From positions 25,298 through 81,720 of the forward strand of contig FR899723.1 in NCBI GenBank assembly GCA_000437275.1: a DNA stretch of 56,423 bases, read 5' to 3'. Shown one piece after another: positions 49,308 through 56,423 of this stretch. The notes beneath the pieces were generated by a model. The model ran no database searches and was not told where the DNA came from. It saw only the letters and a program-made list of their open reading frames with translations. The stretch is from Clostridium sp. CAG:411. GTDB lineage: Bacteria > Bacillota > Clostridia > Lachnospirales > Lachnospiraceae. Position 1 is the first letter of the stretch, and each line of letters begins with the position of its first letter. Position numbers and translations under genes: made by a program.

Positions 49308-50171
49308 TTATTTTTCCCCAATCCATCCTGCAATATCCGATAAATCAAATGTATAGTCTACTGCTTTTCCATACGCTTTTTCATAAGCTGCTTTCTTTTG
49401 CTCATAATCCGTTTGCATCATGCGAACACTATTTTCCTTGACACTCAAATCTGGAGAAGGATAAATAGCAGGAAGTGCATGTACGATATATTTTACTTTA
49501 TAAAATTCCTCATTTTCTTTTTCGTCCATATCTCTGATTTCCACAAAGAAAGAAACGATTGGAACATTAAATTTAGCTGCGTAATAGTACGCACCTCTTT
49601 TCGGTGGTCTAGGCTTTCGATAGTTAAACCACATCTCCTGCTCTGGATAAATCAACACCCACTGTTTTTTTCGCACTAATTTTTGTAGGATTGGTGCGAA
49701 TTGATGGTTCATGTATTTTTTATTTCTTGCGCAAATTGGAATAATATCCGTAAAACGCATTAAGAAACCAACCCAGCTTCCCATGGCAAGATTACTGATT
49801 TGGCTTACAATATATAATCTTCCTCTTCCAGTCTTTTTTACCGCCATTCGCACAGCCGTATTATCCACTGGATTAAAGTGATTGCTTGTCACAATCGCTC
49901 CACTTTTTATGTTTTTGATATTCTCCAATCCCTCATATTCGGTGGTCCGATTTATCCCTCTGGATGCTGTATCCACAATGGCTCTTGCAACAATATTTCG
50001 AATGATATATCCTATTTTTTTCCTTGTTCTTAAATATTTCTTTAACAAACGATTTTCCATTTTTACAGAAAGCTCTGGATCATCAATCTCCACCTTTGCA
50101 TAAAAATCTTCGTTTTTTGCAGCTTTTTCAATATTTTGAATTACCTGTTGTTTATTTTTCCCTATTATCAT
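49308..50171 (-). CDS. PlsC-like acyltransferase, canonical motif
   Basis: A 287-residue acyltransferase of the lysophosphatidic acid acyltransferase type, transferring fatty acyl chains to a glycerol- or sugar-linked hydroxyl at the membrane. The catalytic H-x4-D motif is SNHFNPVD near 94-101. The second motif YPEQEMW lies near 171-177 and the Arg/Gly block FTDIIPICARN near 139-149. No full membrane segment is obvious, so it is probably membrane-associated. Its start overlaps the upstream GT8 stop by four bases. It is the last gene of the operon. The acceptor may be a glycolipid made by the two GT8 enzymes (inference). Confidence 0.85.
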   Translation of the reverse strand: MIIGKNKQQVIQNIEKAAKNEDFYAKVEIDDPELSVKMENRLLKKYLRTRKKIGYIIRNIVARAIVDTASRGINRTTEYEGLENIKNIKSGAIVTSNHFNPVDNTAVRMAVKKTGRGRLYIVSQISNLAMGSWVGFLMRFTDIIPICARNKKYMNHQFAPILQKLVRKKQWVLIYPEQEMWFNYRKPRPPKRGAYYYAAKFNVPIVSFFVEIRDMDEKENEEFYKVKYIVHALPAIYPSPDLSVKENSVRMMQTDYEQKKAAYEKAYGKAVDYTFDLSDIAGWIGEK

Positions 50172-51124
50172 AATCTTACGCTTACTCCACTTTCATATAC
50201 TTTTTTAAATGTAATCTCTGTATCTGGAATAATTTCTGCCTTCTTTAGTAATCGCTCAAACGCCTCTGTATCTGACTGTTTCTTTTCCTCAGAATACTCT
50301 TGCTTAAATTTCTTTAATTTCTCATAAAATACAGTCTTTTTTGCATAATCCCAAAAATACTCTTCATACTGAATCCCATCGTAGCACCATGGCTTATCAA
50401 ACAAATTGTAATGGATCAATTTAGGATTGCGAAATGGAACTTTTTCCATCTTATTTGGCATCACATCCCAGCACTTATCCAAAAAACAAATTTTTCCATA
50501 GCACATGGCATTTAGATAATCCTGGTCCGGTGCTAAACAATCAAAATGATAGTTCTTTAGTAAAGACAAAAAGTGTTCACTAAACTTGTTTTCCCGCATT
50601 TTCTTCAGATTCATCAACAAGACACCTGAATTTATATACTCATATTTATCAATTCCTAACGCCTGCTCCATATATTTTGCAAGTGGAGGAACATTAGAAA
50701 CAGAATGATCCGGGCAAGCCCCAATATAATTGTCTTTCAAATCAATATTGTATAACTGCGAAATATCTCCCGGTACAACAATATCACTATCAATATAAAT
50801 TCCTTTGTCATACTGTGGAAACATTTCCGGAATAAACAAACGGAAATAAATTGTCATTGTAAAATAGTCACAACGAAGATAATTTTCCGTTCGATTCGTA
50901 ATATCTTCTAAAGATTTCTCCATGGAGGAAAATGCAATTTTAAAATTATCCCCTCCAAGAGCACATATTTTTTTCTGATTTTCCGCCGAAACATCTTCAT
51001 GAATAATATGAATATGATATTGATATTCGTTAGATGCATTCTCTATCATAGACTGTAATGCCACCCCTAACAATGGTGCATATCCATCATCAATTGTAAA
51101 AAATACAGGTATTATCGGTCTCAT
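50168..51124 (-). CDS. Glycosyltransferase family 8 protein (second)
   Basis: A 318-residue GT8 glycosyltransferase, the family that includes galactosyl- and glucosyltransferases of lipopolysaccharide and lipoteichoic acid. The nucleotide-sugar Mn2+ site is the DXD motif YIDSDIVV near 110-117. YINSGVLLMNL near 161-171, DQDYLNAM near 200-207 and the second metal site HYNLFDKPW near 236-244 complete the fold. There is no signal peptide. Its start overlaps the first GT8 stop by four bases. The donor and acceptor cannot be read. Confidence 0.9.
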   Translation of the reverse strand: MRPIIPVFFTIDDGYAPLLGVALQSMIENASNEYQYHIHIIHEDVSAENQKKICALGGDNFKIAFSSMEKSLEDITNRTENYLRCDYFTMTIYFRLFIPEMFPQYDKGIYIDSDIVVPGDISQLYNIDLKDNYIGACPDHSVSNVPPLAKYMEQALGIDKYEYINSGVLLMNLKKMRENKFSEHFLSLLKNYHFDCLAPDQDYLNAMCYGKICFLDKCWDVMPNKMEKVPFRNPKLIHYNLFDKPWCYDGIQYEEYFWDYAKKTVFYEKLKKFKQEYSEEKKQSDTEAFERLLKKAEIIPDTEITFKKVYESGVSVRL

Positions 51125-51978
51125 GCAACTCCTCCTTCGGTCTTCTGATTCTCATTTTGAATACTTTTTTGTACATTCACATATTCTTCTAACAATGCAT
51201 CATACTCATGTAATTTAAGTACCCTATGCATTTTTTCTATCTGCCATGGCTTTACACTGACTTTATGAAACCATGGTAAAAAACGGAAACTGGTAGTAAA
51301 ATGCTGTAATACGGTATTGGCATGTAATTTTCTCTGTTCATTATATCTGCGAGCAAGCAATTTTTTTTCCACAGCATATTTATTGATAGCGGATTGATCT
51401 GGCATAAACATCTTCTTTTCTCTACACCTTTTCCGACACTGTTCAAATAATTTCGTTTCTCTTATTCTTTCCAAATTTAAAAGCAATACACCTGAATTTA
51501 CATAATCTCTCTTCCAAAATTGTTTTCTGAAAAACCAAGAACCGTAGTAATCCAATACCCCCGCTAATTCTGTATTATGCATATCCTGATAATAAAAACT
51601 TTCTAAATCTCCTCTACAAATCACATCATTATCCAAATAAAGCAAACGGTCTGGAAGCTCCTCCACCAAATCTGCATAAAGTCGCAACATACAAAAAGGA
51701 GTAAAACGAGTCTTTAAATTTGCAAGTGGCTTATCCCCCTGAAAATATTTTGTCATATCAATTTTCTTAACAAAACTCTCTACATTGCTTTGTTTCACCT
51801 TTTGGTTCAAATACTCTATCGTGCTTTCCGTAACTGCCTGACAACTACAATCTACGTCCTCACTCTGCATAGTAAGAATGTAAATAGATAATGCTTCTTT
51901 CACATTTTTCAAGAGCGACAATACAGAAAGAATCAATCCATCTTCTATATTTTTATCTCCGCAATATAAAATGTTCAT
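51121..51978 (-). CDS. Glycosyltransferase family 8 protein (first)
   Basis: A 285-residue GT8 glycosyltransferase. The metal site is YLDNDVICRGD near 115-125 (DND in place of DSD). YVNSGVLLLNLERIRE near 160-175 and MPDQSAINKY near 193-202 follow. The His of the last motif lies in ANTVLQHFTTSFRF near 220-233. GGGAGGG lies 11 bases before the ATG, and the gene begins six bases after the acyltransferase stop. It is distinct from the second GT8, and together they could add two sugars. Confidence 0.88.
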   Translation of the reverse strand: MNILYCGDKNIEDGLILSVLSLLKNVKEALSIYILTMQSEDVDCSCQAVTESTIEYLNQKVKQSNVESFVKKIDMTKYFQGDKPLANLKTRFTPFCMLRLYADLVEELPDRLLYLDNDVICRGDLESFYYQDMHNTELAGVLDYYGSWFFRKQFWKRDYVNSGVLLLNLERIRETKLFEQCRKRCREKKMFMPDQSAINKYAVEKKLLARRYNEQRKLHANTVLQHFTTSFRFLPWFHKVSVKPWQIEKMHRVLKLHEYDALLEEYVNVQKSIQNENQKTEGGVA

Positions 51979-51984
51979 ACTCTT

Positions 51985-52761
51985 CTATTCCCTCCCTTTT
52001 GGTTTATAGATCATATAGTCATAATTACTATTTTGACTTCTATCCTTCATTACCCCATATACAGTATCTCTCAATTTTTCCCGTTGCTGTTTTTTTGATA
52101 ATCCTTCCTCCGCATAGAAAGGTCCATCTACATATATTGTAATCTTAGGCTTTTTTCCCCATTTTCTTTTTTGATATGTCGTAGTCATCGCATAGGATGG
52201 CGTTTTGCTTTCTACAGGATAATGAAAAGAAGTTGCAGGAAACGGACGTATCCAAGTACAGTATGGCCATACATGTGCCTCTGGATAAATCACAATACAC
52301 TTTTTTTCTTCTATTCGTTTATAAACTGCCTGCTTAAAATCTTTCATTTTTCTAAAATCATTTGGTATCGGCAACGCCCCCAACCATGGTAATAATTTTC
52401 CAACCACAGGAATCCCTAAATTTGCTGCTGATGCAATGGCAAAATATCGCTTGCCTCCGCATAACAACTTAGGTAAAAATACATCTCCTACTTCCTGTGT
52501 ATGATTTCCAAATAAAAATATTCCTTCCTCTTTGCACTGCCGTAACACTTTTTTGTTCACTACTTTGGCATGTAAAAATACTCGGCAATAAATATTTGCA
52601 AAAACACCAGCAACTTTTAAAAGAATTTTTTCTAAAAGCTGGTGTCCCTTTGTTTCATTGACCCATAAATAATCCTCTGGTAATTGAAAATCCTGGTTTT
52701 TGCTAAATACAAAATCATCCGTATAGGTCTGATAATAATGTATCTCTTTTTCTGTTCCCAT
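51985..52761 (-). CDS. PlsC-like acyltransferase, H-x5-D variant
   Basis: A 258-residue acyltransferase of the PlsC superfamily. The catalytic block is FGNHTQEVGD near 84-93, where His and Asp are separated by five residues, not the usual four. The second motif is IVIYPEAHVWPY near 155-166. A hydrophobic helix near 47-63 could touch the membrane. The C-terminus is basic. GAGGGGG stands before the ATG. It follows the marR gene by 20 bp. The spacing in the active motif makes the reaction less certain, although the fold is clear. Confidence 0.8.
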   Translation of the reverse strand: MGTEKEIHYYQTYTDDFVFSKNQDFQLPEDYLWVNETKGHQLLEKILLKVAGVFANIYCRVFLHAKVVNKKVLRQCKEEGIFLFGNHTQEVGDVFLPKLLCGGKRYFAIASAANLGIPVVGKLLPWLGALPIPNDFRKMKDFKQAVYKRIEEKKCIVIYPEAHVWPYCTWIRPFPATSFHYPVESKTPSYAMTTTYQKRKWGKKPKITIYVDGPFYAEEGLSKKQQREKLRDTVYGVMKDRSQNSNYDYMIYKPKGRE

Positions 52762-52781
52762 AATACCCCCTCTTATACCTT

Positions 52782-53246
52782 TTATTCTTTCAATATCTGA
52801 CTTGAATATTCCGAATCTCCCATCACATGAGAATATATTTTCTTTAACAAACTAGAAAAATTCTCTTTTTCTTCCTCTGTCAACGCTTCTAAAATCCACT
52901 CATCCATTTTTTTTAATTCGAACGCAATCGTATCACATAACTGATTTCCCGAATCGGTCAACTTAACATGCTTTATTCGTTTATCTTCTTTATCTGGAAA
53001 ACTATATAAAACCTTTTTCTCTTCTAACCGTTTTACCAAACCTACAATATTTTGCTGCGACAATTTCAATGATTTTTCCAGCTCCTTCATAGAACAAGTC
53101 TCATTTTTTGCCGCTTTTAAAACAACTACTACCCGTATTTGTGATACGGTAATACCATAGATTTTTAATTTTTGATTTGCCTTTTTTTCAATCAACTCAT
53201 TGATTAATTTTATATGAGTTGATACCATATTTATTTCATCTCGCAT
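52782..53246 (-). CDS. MarR-family regulator of the acyltransferase-GT8 operon
   Basis: A 154-residue MarR regulator with a dimer helix (about 10-35), a helix-turn-helix at about 50-80 (MKELEKSLKLSQQNIVGLVKRL in outline), a wing with DKEDKRIKHVKLT near 85-97 and C-terminal helices. GGAG precedes the ATG. It leads the five-gene operon with a TTGATT-17-TATAAT promoter. An ACAACATGC half-site is found twice, once at the -35 and once over the start codon, so autoregulation is likely. The ligand is unknown; fatty acids or phenolic compounds are typical of the family. Confidence 0.9.
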   Translation of the reverse strand: MRDEINMVSTHIKLINELIEKKANQKLKIYGITVSQIRVVVVLKAAKNETCSMKELEKSLKLSQQNIVGLVKRLEEKKVLYSFPDKEDKRIKHVKLTDSGNQLCDTIAFELKKMDEWILEALTEEEKENFSSLLKKIYSHVMGDSEYSSQILKE

Positions 53247-53251
53247 GTTGT
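53243..53251 (-). promoter_or_regulatory. Half-site over the marR start codon
   Basis: ACAACATGC, identical to a half of the inverted repeat at 53296-53312. It includes the start codon. Confidence 0.4.
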
Positions 53252-53270
53252 GTCTCCTCTTTTAAACGAC

Positions 53271-53299
53271 ATTATAATACAAACCACGTTCAAAATCAA
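53271..53299 (-). promoter_or_regulatory. Promoter of the MarR-acyltransferase-GT8 operon
   Basis: TTGATT (53294-53299), 17-bp spacer, TATAAT (53271-53276) on the minus strand. Confidence 0.7.
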
Positions 53300-53312
53300 C
53301 AGCATGTTGTTG
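53296..53312. promoter_or_regulatory. MarR operator overlapping the -35
   Basis: TCAACA-GCA-TGTTGTTG: an inverted CAACA/TGTTG pair overlapping the -35 box. Confidence 0.5.
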
Positions 53313-53372
53313 TTTTGATTTTTTCTACTAATTCTGGAACACACTTTACCAGTTTCAGTCGTTTAATACAAC

Positions 53373-53425
53373 AAAACGGCAAAATATAACTGGAGTATCC
53401 TCCCAACGCTATATTCTGCCGTTTT
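53373..53425 (-). terminator. Terminator of the nitronate monooxygenase gene
   Basis: AAAACGGC at 53373 starts a 16-bp stem with 53410-53425 and one G-U pair on the minus-strand RNA, then TTTTGTTG. It lies 20 bp after the stop. Confidence 0.75.
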
Positions 53426-53445
53426 TATTTTTTCACTATCCAATT

Positions 53446-54531
53446 TTATCCAGCAATTCTTTCTGTTTCAGCAATGCCAACTTCTATTTCTTCCGTTAAT
53501 TCTGCCATCAATTCATGCACACTGACAATGGTATTGATACGCCCCACATTTGCACCACAAAAAATTAACCCATTATCCAAATCACCTTTCACTGCATTTA
53601 CAAGCGCTTTTGTAATACAGTATGGAATCTCTGCGGGGTTACATTTTCCAAGACATTTATAACATTTATCTACGCATACCTTTCCTTCATCAACCTTTTT
53701 CAAAAAGGCATTGTTTACTGCTCTACCAGGCATTCCCACCGGACTTTGTATAATACGGACATCTTCCGCCTTTGCGTTTATATATGCCTGTTTATATGCA
53801 TCCGAAGCATCACATTCATAGGTTGCAACAAAACGACTTGCAATCTGTACACCGTCCGCTCCAAGAGAAATAACATGGTCAATATCCCTCTTATCAAAAA
53901 TTCCACCTGCTACGATAACAGGAATTTTTGCATCGCATTTTTCTTCCATATCTCTTACTACTGCTATAATTGCCTTTATTTCTTCATCAAAATTTATATC
54001 TTTCACTGCATCTTCTTTTGTAAATCCAAGATGCCCACCTGCCTTTGGTCCCTCAATTACTAAAAAATCTGCGATGTAATCGTATCTTCTTTTCCATTTC
54101 TGTAATAGTAATCTTGCCGCTCTGGCAGAAGATACAATTGGCGCAATCTTTGTATCACTACCTGCGACCAATTCTGGTAAATCCATAGGAAGTCCCGCAC
54201 CACAAATTACAACATCTGCACCTGCCTTCACAGCTTCCTTTACATGTTCCCGATATTGTTTTAATGCTACCATTACATTTACACCGACTAATCCACCATT
54301 GCTCATCTCTTTTGCCATTGCAATATGTTCTCTGATGGCTCTAAGATTGCAACCTTCTTGATCCTTATCAAACCCTTCCAAATCATATCCGATTTGTGCA
54401 GTGGATATAATGCCAATCCCTCCTTCCTTTGCTACTGCACCTGCTAAACGTCCACGACTGACACCAACTCCCATTCCTCCCTGAATAATCGGAAGTCTTG
54501 CTACCTTGTTCCCAATTCTTAATTCTTTCAT
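53446..54531 (-). CDS. Nitronate monooxygenase / enoyl-ACP reductase II-like flavoprotein
   Basis: FMN-dependent TIM-barrel enzyme of the 2-nitropropane dioxygenase/FabK group, 361 residues. The barrel begins with PIIQGGMGVGVSRGRLAGAV near 14-33. FMN-binding pieces are VIVAGGIFDKRDI near 216-228 and LGADGVQIASRFV near 236-248, and EGPKAGGHLG near 160-169 carries the His found in this family. A Cys cluster (C-x3-C-x2-C-x3-C-x7-C near 287-306) near the C-terminus is unusual and may bind metal or an iron-sulfur centre. AAAGG precedes the ATG. A TTGATT-17-TACAAT promoter overlaps GTAGTTTT palindromes shared with tetR. Substrate assignment between nitronate oxidation and fatty-acid synthesis is open. 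Confidence 0.88.
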   Translation of the reverse strand: MKELRIGNKVARLPIIQGGMGVGVSRGRLAGAVAKEGGIGIISTAQIGYDLEGFDKDQEGCNLRAIREHIAMAKEMSNGGLVGVNVMVALKQYREHVKEAVKAGADVVICGAGLPMDLPELVAGSDTKIAPIVSSARAARLLLQKWKRRYDYIADFLVIEGPKAGGHLGFTKEDAVKDINFDEEIKAIIAVVRDMEEKCDAKIPVIVAGGIFDKRDIDHVISLGADGVQIASRFVATYECDASDAYKQAYINAKAEDVRIIQSPVGMPGRAVNNAFLKKVDEGKVCVDKCYKCLGKCNPAEIPYCITKALVNAVKGDLDNGLIFCGANVGRINTIVSVHELMAELTEEIEVGIAETERIAG

Positions 54532-54637
54532 TTTAATTCCTTTCTGCGATTGTTTTTATTAAACGATCAAACAAATCAAAAGCCTTACTAATTGCTTTCT
54601 ATCTTTCGCACTACCATATTCTACTTTTTTCTACATA

Positions 54638-54658
54638 ATGTAGTTTTAAAAACTACAT
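54638..54658. promoter_or_regulatory. TetR-type operator 1
   Basis: Perfect 10-1-10 palindrome ATGTAGTTTT-N-AAAACTACAT just downstream of the nitronate monooxygenase -10. A further half TGTAGTTA at 54663-54670 overlaps that -10. Confidence 0.7.
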
Positions 54659-54660
54659 AT

Positions 54661-54689
54661 ATTGTAGTTAATAACCAGATAGAAATCAA
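54661..54689 (-). promoter_or_regulatory. Promoter of the nitronate monooxygenase gene
   Basis: TTGATT (54684-54689), 17-bp spacer, TACAAT (54661-54666) on the minus strand. Confidence 0.6.
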
Positions 54690-54727
54690 TTTACAAAACA
54701 GGCACTTCTGTCACTTTTTTGTATTAT

Positions 54728-54746
54728 TGTAGTTTTTAAAACTACT
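54728..54746. promoter_or_regulatory. TetR-type operator 2
   Basis: GTAGTTTT-N-AAAACTAC, a perfect 8-1-8 palindrome that touches the tetR -35. It matches operator 1. Confidence 0.7.
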
Positions 54747-54774
54747 TGTTTTATATTTCAAAACCATATATACT
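54746..54774 (+). promoter_or_regulatory. Promoter of tetR
   Basis: TTGTTT (54746-54751), 17-bp spacer, TATACT (54769-54774). Confidence 0.6.
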
Positions 54775-54807
54775 ATAACCAACAGAAATGAACCAAAATA
54801 ATACGCA

Positions 54808-54860
54808 GTCAAGTGGATATTTGCAATTGAAGCAGGGGGCTTACTTGATTCGGTTAAAAC
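54808..54860. repeat. Dispersed hairpin repeat, diverged copy D
   Basis: Starts GTCAAGTGGATATTTGCAAT (compare GTCAAGCGGATATTCGCAAT in A and C) and ends GGGGGCTTACTTGATT then CGGTTAAAAC, like the right end of A. The hairpin stem is broken. It lies in the tetR leader, between promoter and ribosome site. Confidence 0.6.
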
Positions 54861-54880
54861 TTATAAAATGGGAGGTTACT

Positions 54881-55384
54881 ATGGCACAGGATGCAAAACA
54901 ATACATCGCAGAAGCATTGCTTCAGTTAATGGAAAAGAAAGACTTAAAAGAAATTCATATAAAAGACCTTGTCGCAAAAGCTGGCGTTTCTCGCATGTCC
55001 TATTACCGATACTTTTCTTCTAAAGAAGAAATTTTGCAATATTATATGAAATACATTTTAGAACGCTATATGAACACGGTAGAACAAAATAACGCCAACT
55101 CCTTTCATAGCTACGAACACATCTTACAAAGCTTGCTGTTTTTTCAGCAATATAAACACTTTGCCCTATGCCTTCATAAAGCAGGCATGGACAGTTTATT
55201 ACTAGACGCTTTAAACGACTATATCCGAAAACAGCCTGCCTTTGATGAGCATAAATGTATTCGCTCTTACCCTTTTTATTTTTATGCTGGTGCTCTTTAC
55301 AATATTTTTATGCAATGGATTTTACATGATACGGTAGACTCCGCAGAGGATTTGGCACAAATCATCGCAAGGCTTCGCTTATAG
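54881..55384 (+). CDS. TetR-family regulator
   Basis: A 167-residue regulator with an N-terminal TetR helix-turn-helix (about 8-52; DLVAKAGVSRMSYYRYFSSKEEIL in outline) and a C-terminal helical ligand domain. GGGAGG five bases before the ATG at 54881 decides the start; an open frame from 54788 has no ribosome site and runs through a repeat. Paired palindromes between it and the divergent nitronate monooxygenase gene suggest that it represses both. Its last six bases overlap the end of the convergent symporter gene (TTATAG serves both stop codons). Confidence 0.92.
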   Translation: MAQDAKQYIAEALLQLMEKKDLKEIHIKDLVAKAGVSRMSYYRYFSSKEEILQYYMKYILERYMNTVEQNNANSFHSYEHILQSLLFFQQYKHFALCLHKAGMDSLLLDALNDYIRKQPAFDEHKCIRSYPFYFYAGALYNIFMQWILHDTVDSAEDLAQIIARLRL

Positions 55385-56423
55385 TCCCAAGGACTGTAGC
55401 AATAACAAAAACAGCAAAAATGGTGCAATATATTTAATCATCACGATATATAATTTTTTTCGTTTGAAGCTATATCCCCCGAAACAGATTTCTTCCATAA
55501 TCACCTTTGGTCCTGCCACCCATCCAATTAAAATGCAGGTAAAAAATGCAACAAAAGGCATAAGACAATAGTTGCTAATATAATCTAATACTTCTAAAAT
55601 CTGTCCCTGTGTTCCGTTGGGAAGTGATACGTTAAAGTATAGTTTATTATATCCCAAGCAAACAACCACAGCACCTATAAAAGCATATCCTCCTACTATG
55701 GCAGCCGATTTTTTTCTTGAAAGTCGAAATCGATCTATCAAACTGGAAACAACCGCTTCCATCATAGATACAGAGGAGGTAATCGCTGCAAATACTACCA
55801 TGATGAAGAAAATGCCTCCCATCCATCCTCCTATTTTTCCCATTGCATGAAATACTTTCGGTAAAGAAACAAACATCAATCCTGGTCCAGCATCCATTCC
55901 TTCGCTTCCCATAAAAATATATACTGCTGGAACAATCATAAAACCTGCTACTACAGCAACAAATGTATCAAAAATTTCTATTTGATTGATCGCGCTCATT
56001 AAATTTGTATCTTTTTTTACATAAGAGCCATAGGTAATCATAATTCCCATTGCTACACTAATCGAAAAAAACAACTGTCCCATGGCATCCATCAACGTGA
56101 CAAAAAAGGATTTTACTGTGATGGTCGAAAAGTCAGGAAGGAGATAAAATTTCGCACCATCTAATCCTGTTCTTGTAATTCCAGATTCATCCGTATAGGA
56201 AATGGTCAAAGAATACACAGAAATAAATAATACAAAAACAAGCAATATTGGCATAAGTATTTTACTAAATCGTTCTATTCCTTTGTCTACTCCTCTGTAT
56301 ACAATAAACCAAGTGATAAAAAGAAAAATAGCCATAAATACAATTGGTGTACTTCCCTGTCTAAGAAAGGAAGCAAAATACTCATTGTCAACCGCCTGCT
56401 GCCTCTGTCCCGTCACATAAACG
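55379..56423 (-). CDS. Sodium:neurotransmitter symporter family transporter (partial)
   Basis: C-terminal part (about 348 residues) of an NSS-family Na+-dependent transporter; the reading frame stays open to the right edge of the window, so the N-terminus with the first sodium-site helices is missing. About nine membrane segments are seen. GQLFFSISVAMGIMITYGSY near 112-131 is the family's TM6-like unwound segment, and VFAAITSSVSMMEAVVSSL near 205-223 is the TM8 region. Bacterial relatives import amino acids with Na+. A GTG near 56416 is not the true start. It is convergent with tetR. Confidence 0.9.
   Translation of the reverse strand, partial: VYVTGQRQQAVDNEYFASFLRQGSTPIVFMAIFLFITWFIVYRGVDKGIERFSKILMPILLVFVLFISVYSLTISYTDESGITRTGLDGAKFYLLPDFSTITVKSFFVTLMDAMGQLFFSISVAMGIMITYGSYVKKDTNLMSAINQIEIFDTFVAVVAGFMIVPAVYIFMGSEGMDAGPGLMFVSLPKVFHAMGKIGGWMGGIFFIMVVFAAITSSVSMMEAVVSSLIDRFRLSRKKSAAIVGGYAFIGAVVVCLGYNKLYFNVSLPNGTQGQILEVLDYISNYCLMPFVAFFTCILIGWVAGPKVIMEEICFGGYSFKRKKLYIVMIKYIAPFLLFLLLLQSLGL

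Noticed and set aside
1..56423. CRISPR array, tRNA or rRNA genes, prophage or transposase
   Set aside because: No regularly spaced repeats, cloverleaf-like sequences ending in CCA, phage structural genes or transposase domains were seen.

Overview
The window is chromosomal DNA of a low-GC, endospore-forming anaerobic Firmicute, most likely a Lachnospiraceae-type Clostridium relative. The grounds are the spoIIA-sigF-spoVA block, an FtsK/SpoIIIE translocase, formate-tetrahydrofolate ligase, a T-box controlled valS, GGAGG ribosome sites before nearly every gene, and small proteins (DUF3793, a DUF6472-like protein, a 44-residue acidic protein) of a kind I associate with that family. Most genes lie on the minus strand. 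I see no prophage, CRISPR array, rRNA or tRNA gene, and no intact transposase.

Layout. 1-3.5 kb: a metal-linked set (flavodoxin, DUF3793 protein, Cys-rich Fur-like regulator, ZIP transporter). 3.7-7.1 kb: sporulation operon spoIIAA-spoIIAB-sigF-small membrane ORF-spoVAA-spoVAB-spoVAC, without spoVAD/spoVAE. 7.2-10.6 kb: TPR/zinc-ribbon membrane protein, a 44-aa gene and a FapA-like protein. 10.8-13.9 kb: valS with T-box leader. 14-18.8 kb: sfsA, a HAD phosphatase, a Y-family polymerase with a possible SOS box, and a secreted GH25 lysozyme. 19-30.8 kb: fhs, C39-like peptidase, a small Cys protein, two ATP-grasp ligases, ftsK/spoIIIE, a GPH symporter, a 58-aa ORF, tepA, Nudix, GNAT and PAP2. 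30.8-37 kb: lipoprotein, nucleoside deaminase, YitT protein, a large secreted/membrane protein and an ECF sigma/anti-sigma pair. 37-43 kb: MacB/FtsX-type ABC transporter and Lon. 43-45 kb: citrate synthase and a MarR regulator. 45-49 kb: a five-gene operon with two ABC transporters around a YtrA-type GntR regulator. 49-53.3 kb: MarR-acyltransferase-GT8-GT8-acyltransferase operon. 53.4-56.4 kb: nitronate monooxygenase-like enzyme, TetR regulator and the C-terminal part of a sodium:neurotransmitter symporter.

Regulation is unusually readable. Three promoters (DUF3793-flavodoxin, Fur-like gene, MacB-type ABC) carry the same 18-bp palindrome TGTTAG-N6-CTAACW just downstream of the -10, pointing to a shared, probably metal-responsive repressor. 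lon has a CIRCE-like element on its -35. The MarR gene and its neighbour citrate synthase share one operator sequence. The ABC operon has a perfect 9-3-9 palindrome over its -10. Two GTAGTTTT-N-AAAACTAC palindromes sit between nitronate monooxygenase and tetR. A short hairpin-bearing repeat (AGCGGAT-N7-ATCCGCT core) occurs in four intergenic places. The best candidates for undescribed systems are the tandem ATP-grasp/Cys-protein/C39 peptidase cluster and the MarR-acyltransferase-GT8 operon.
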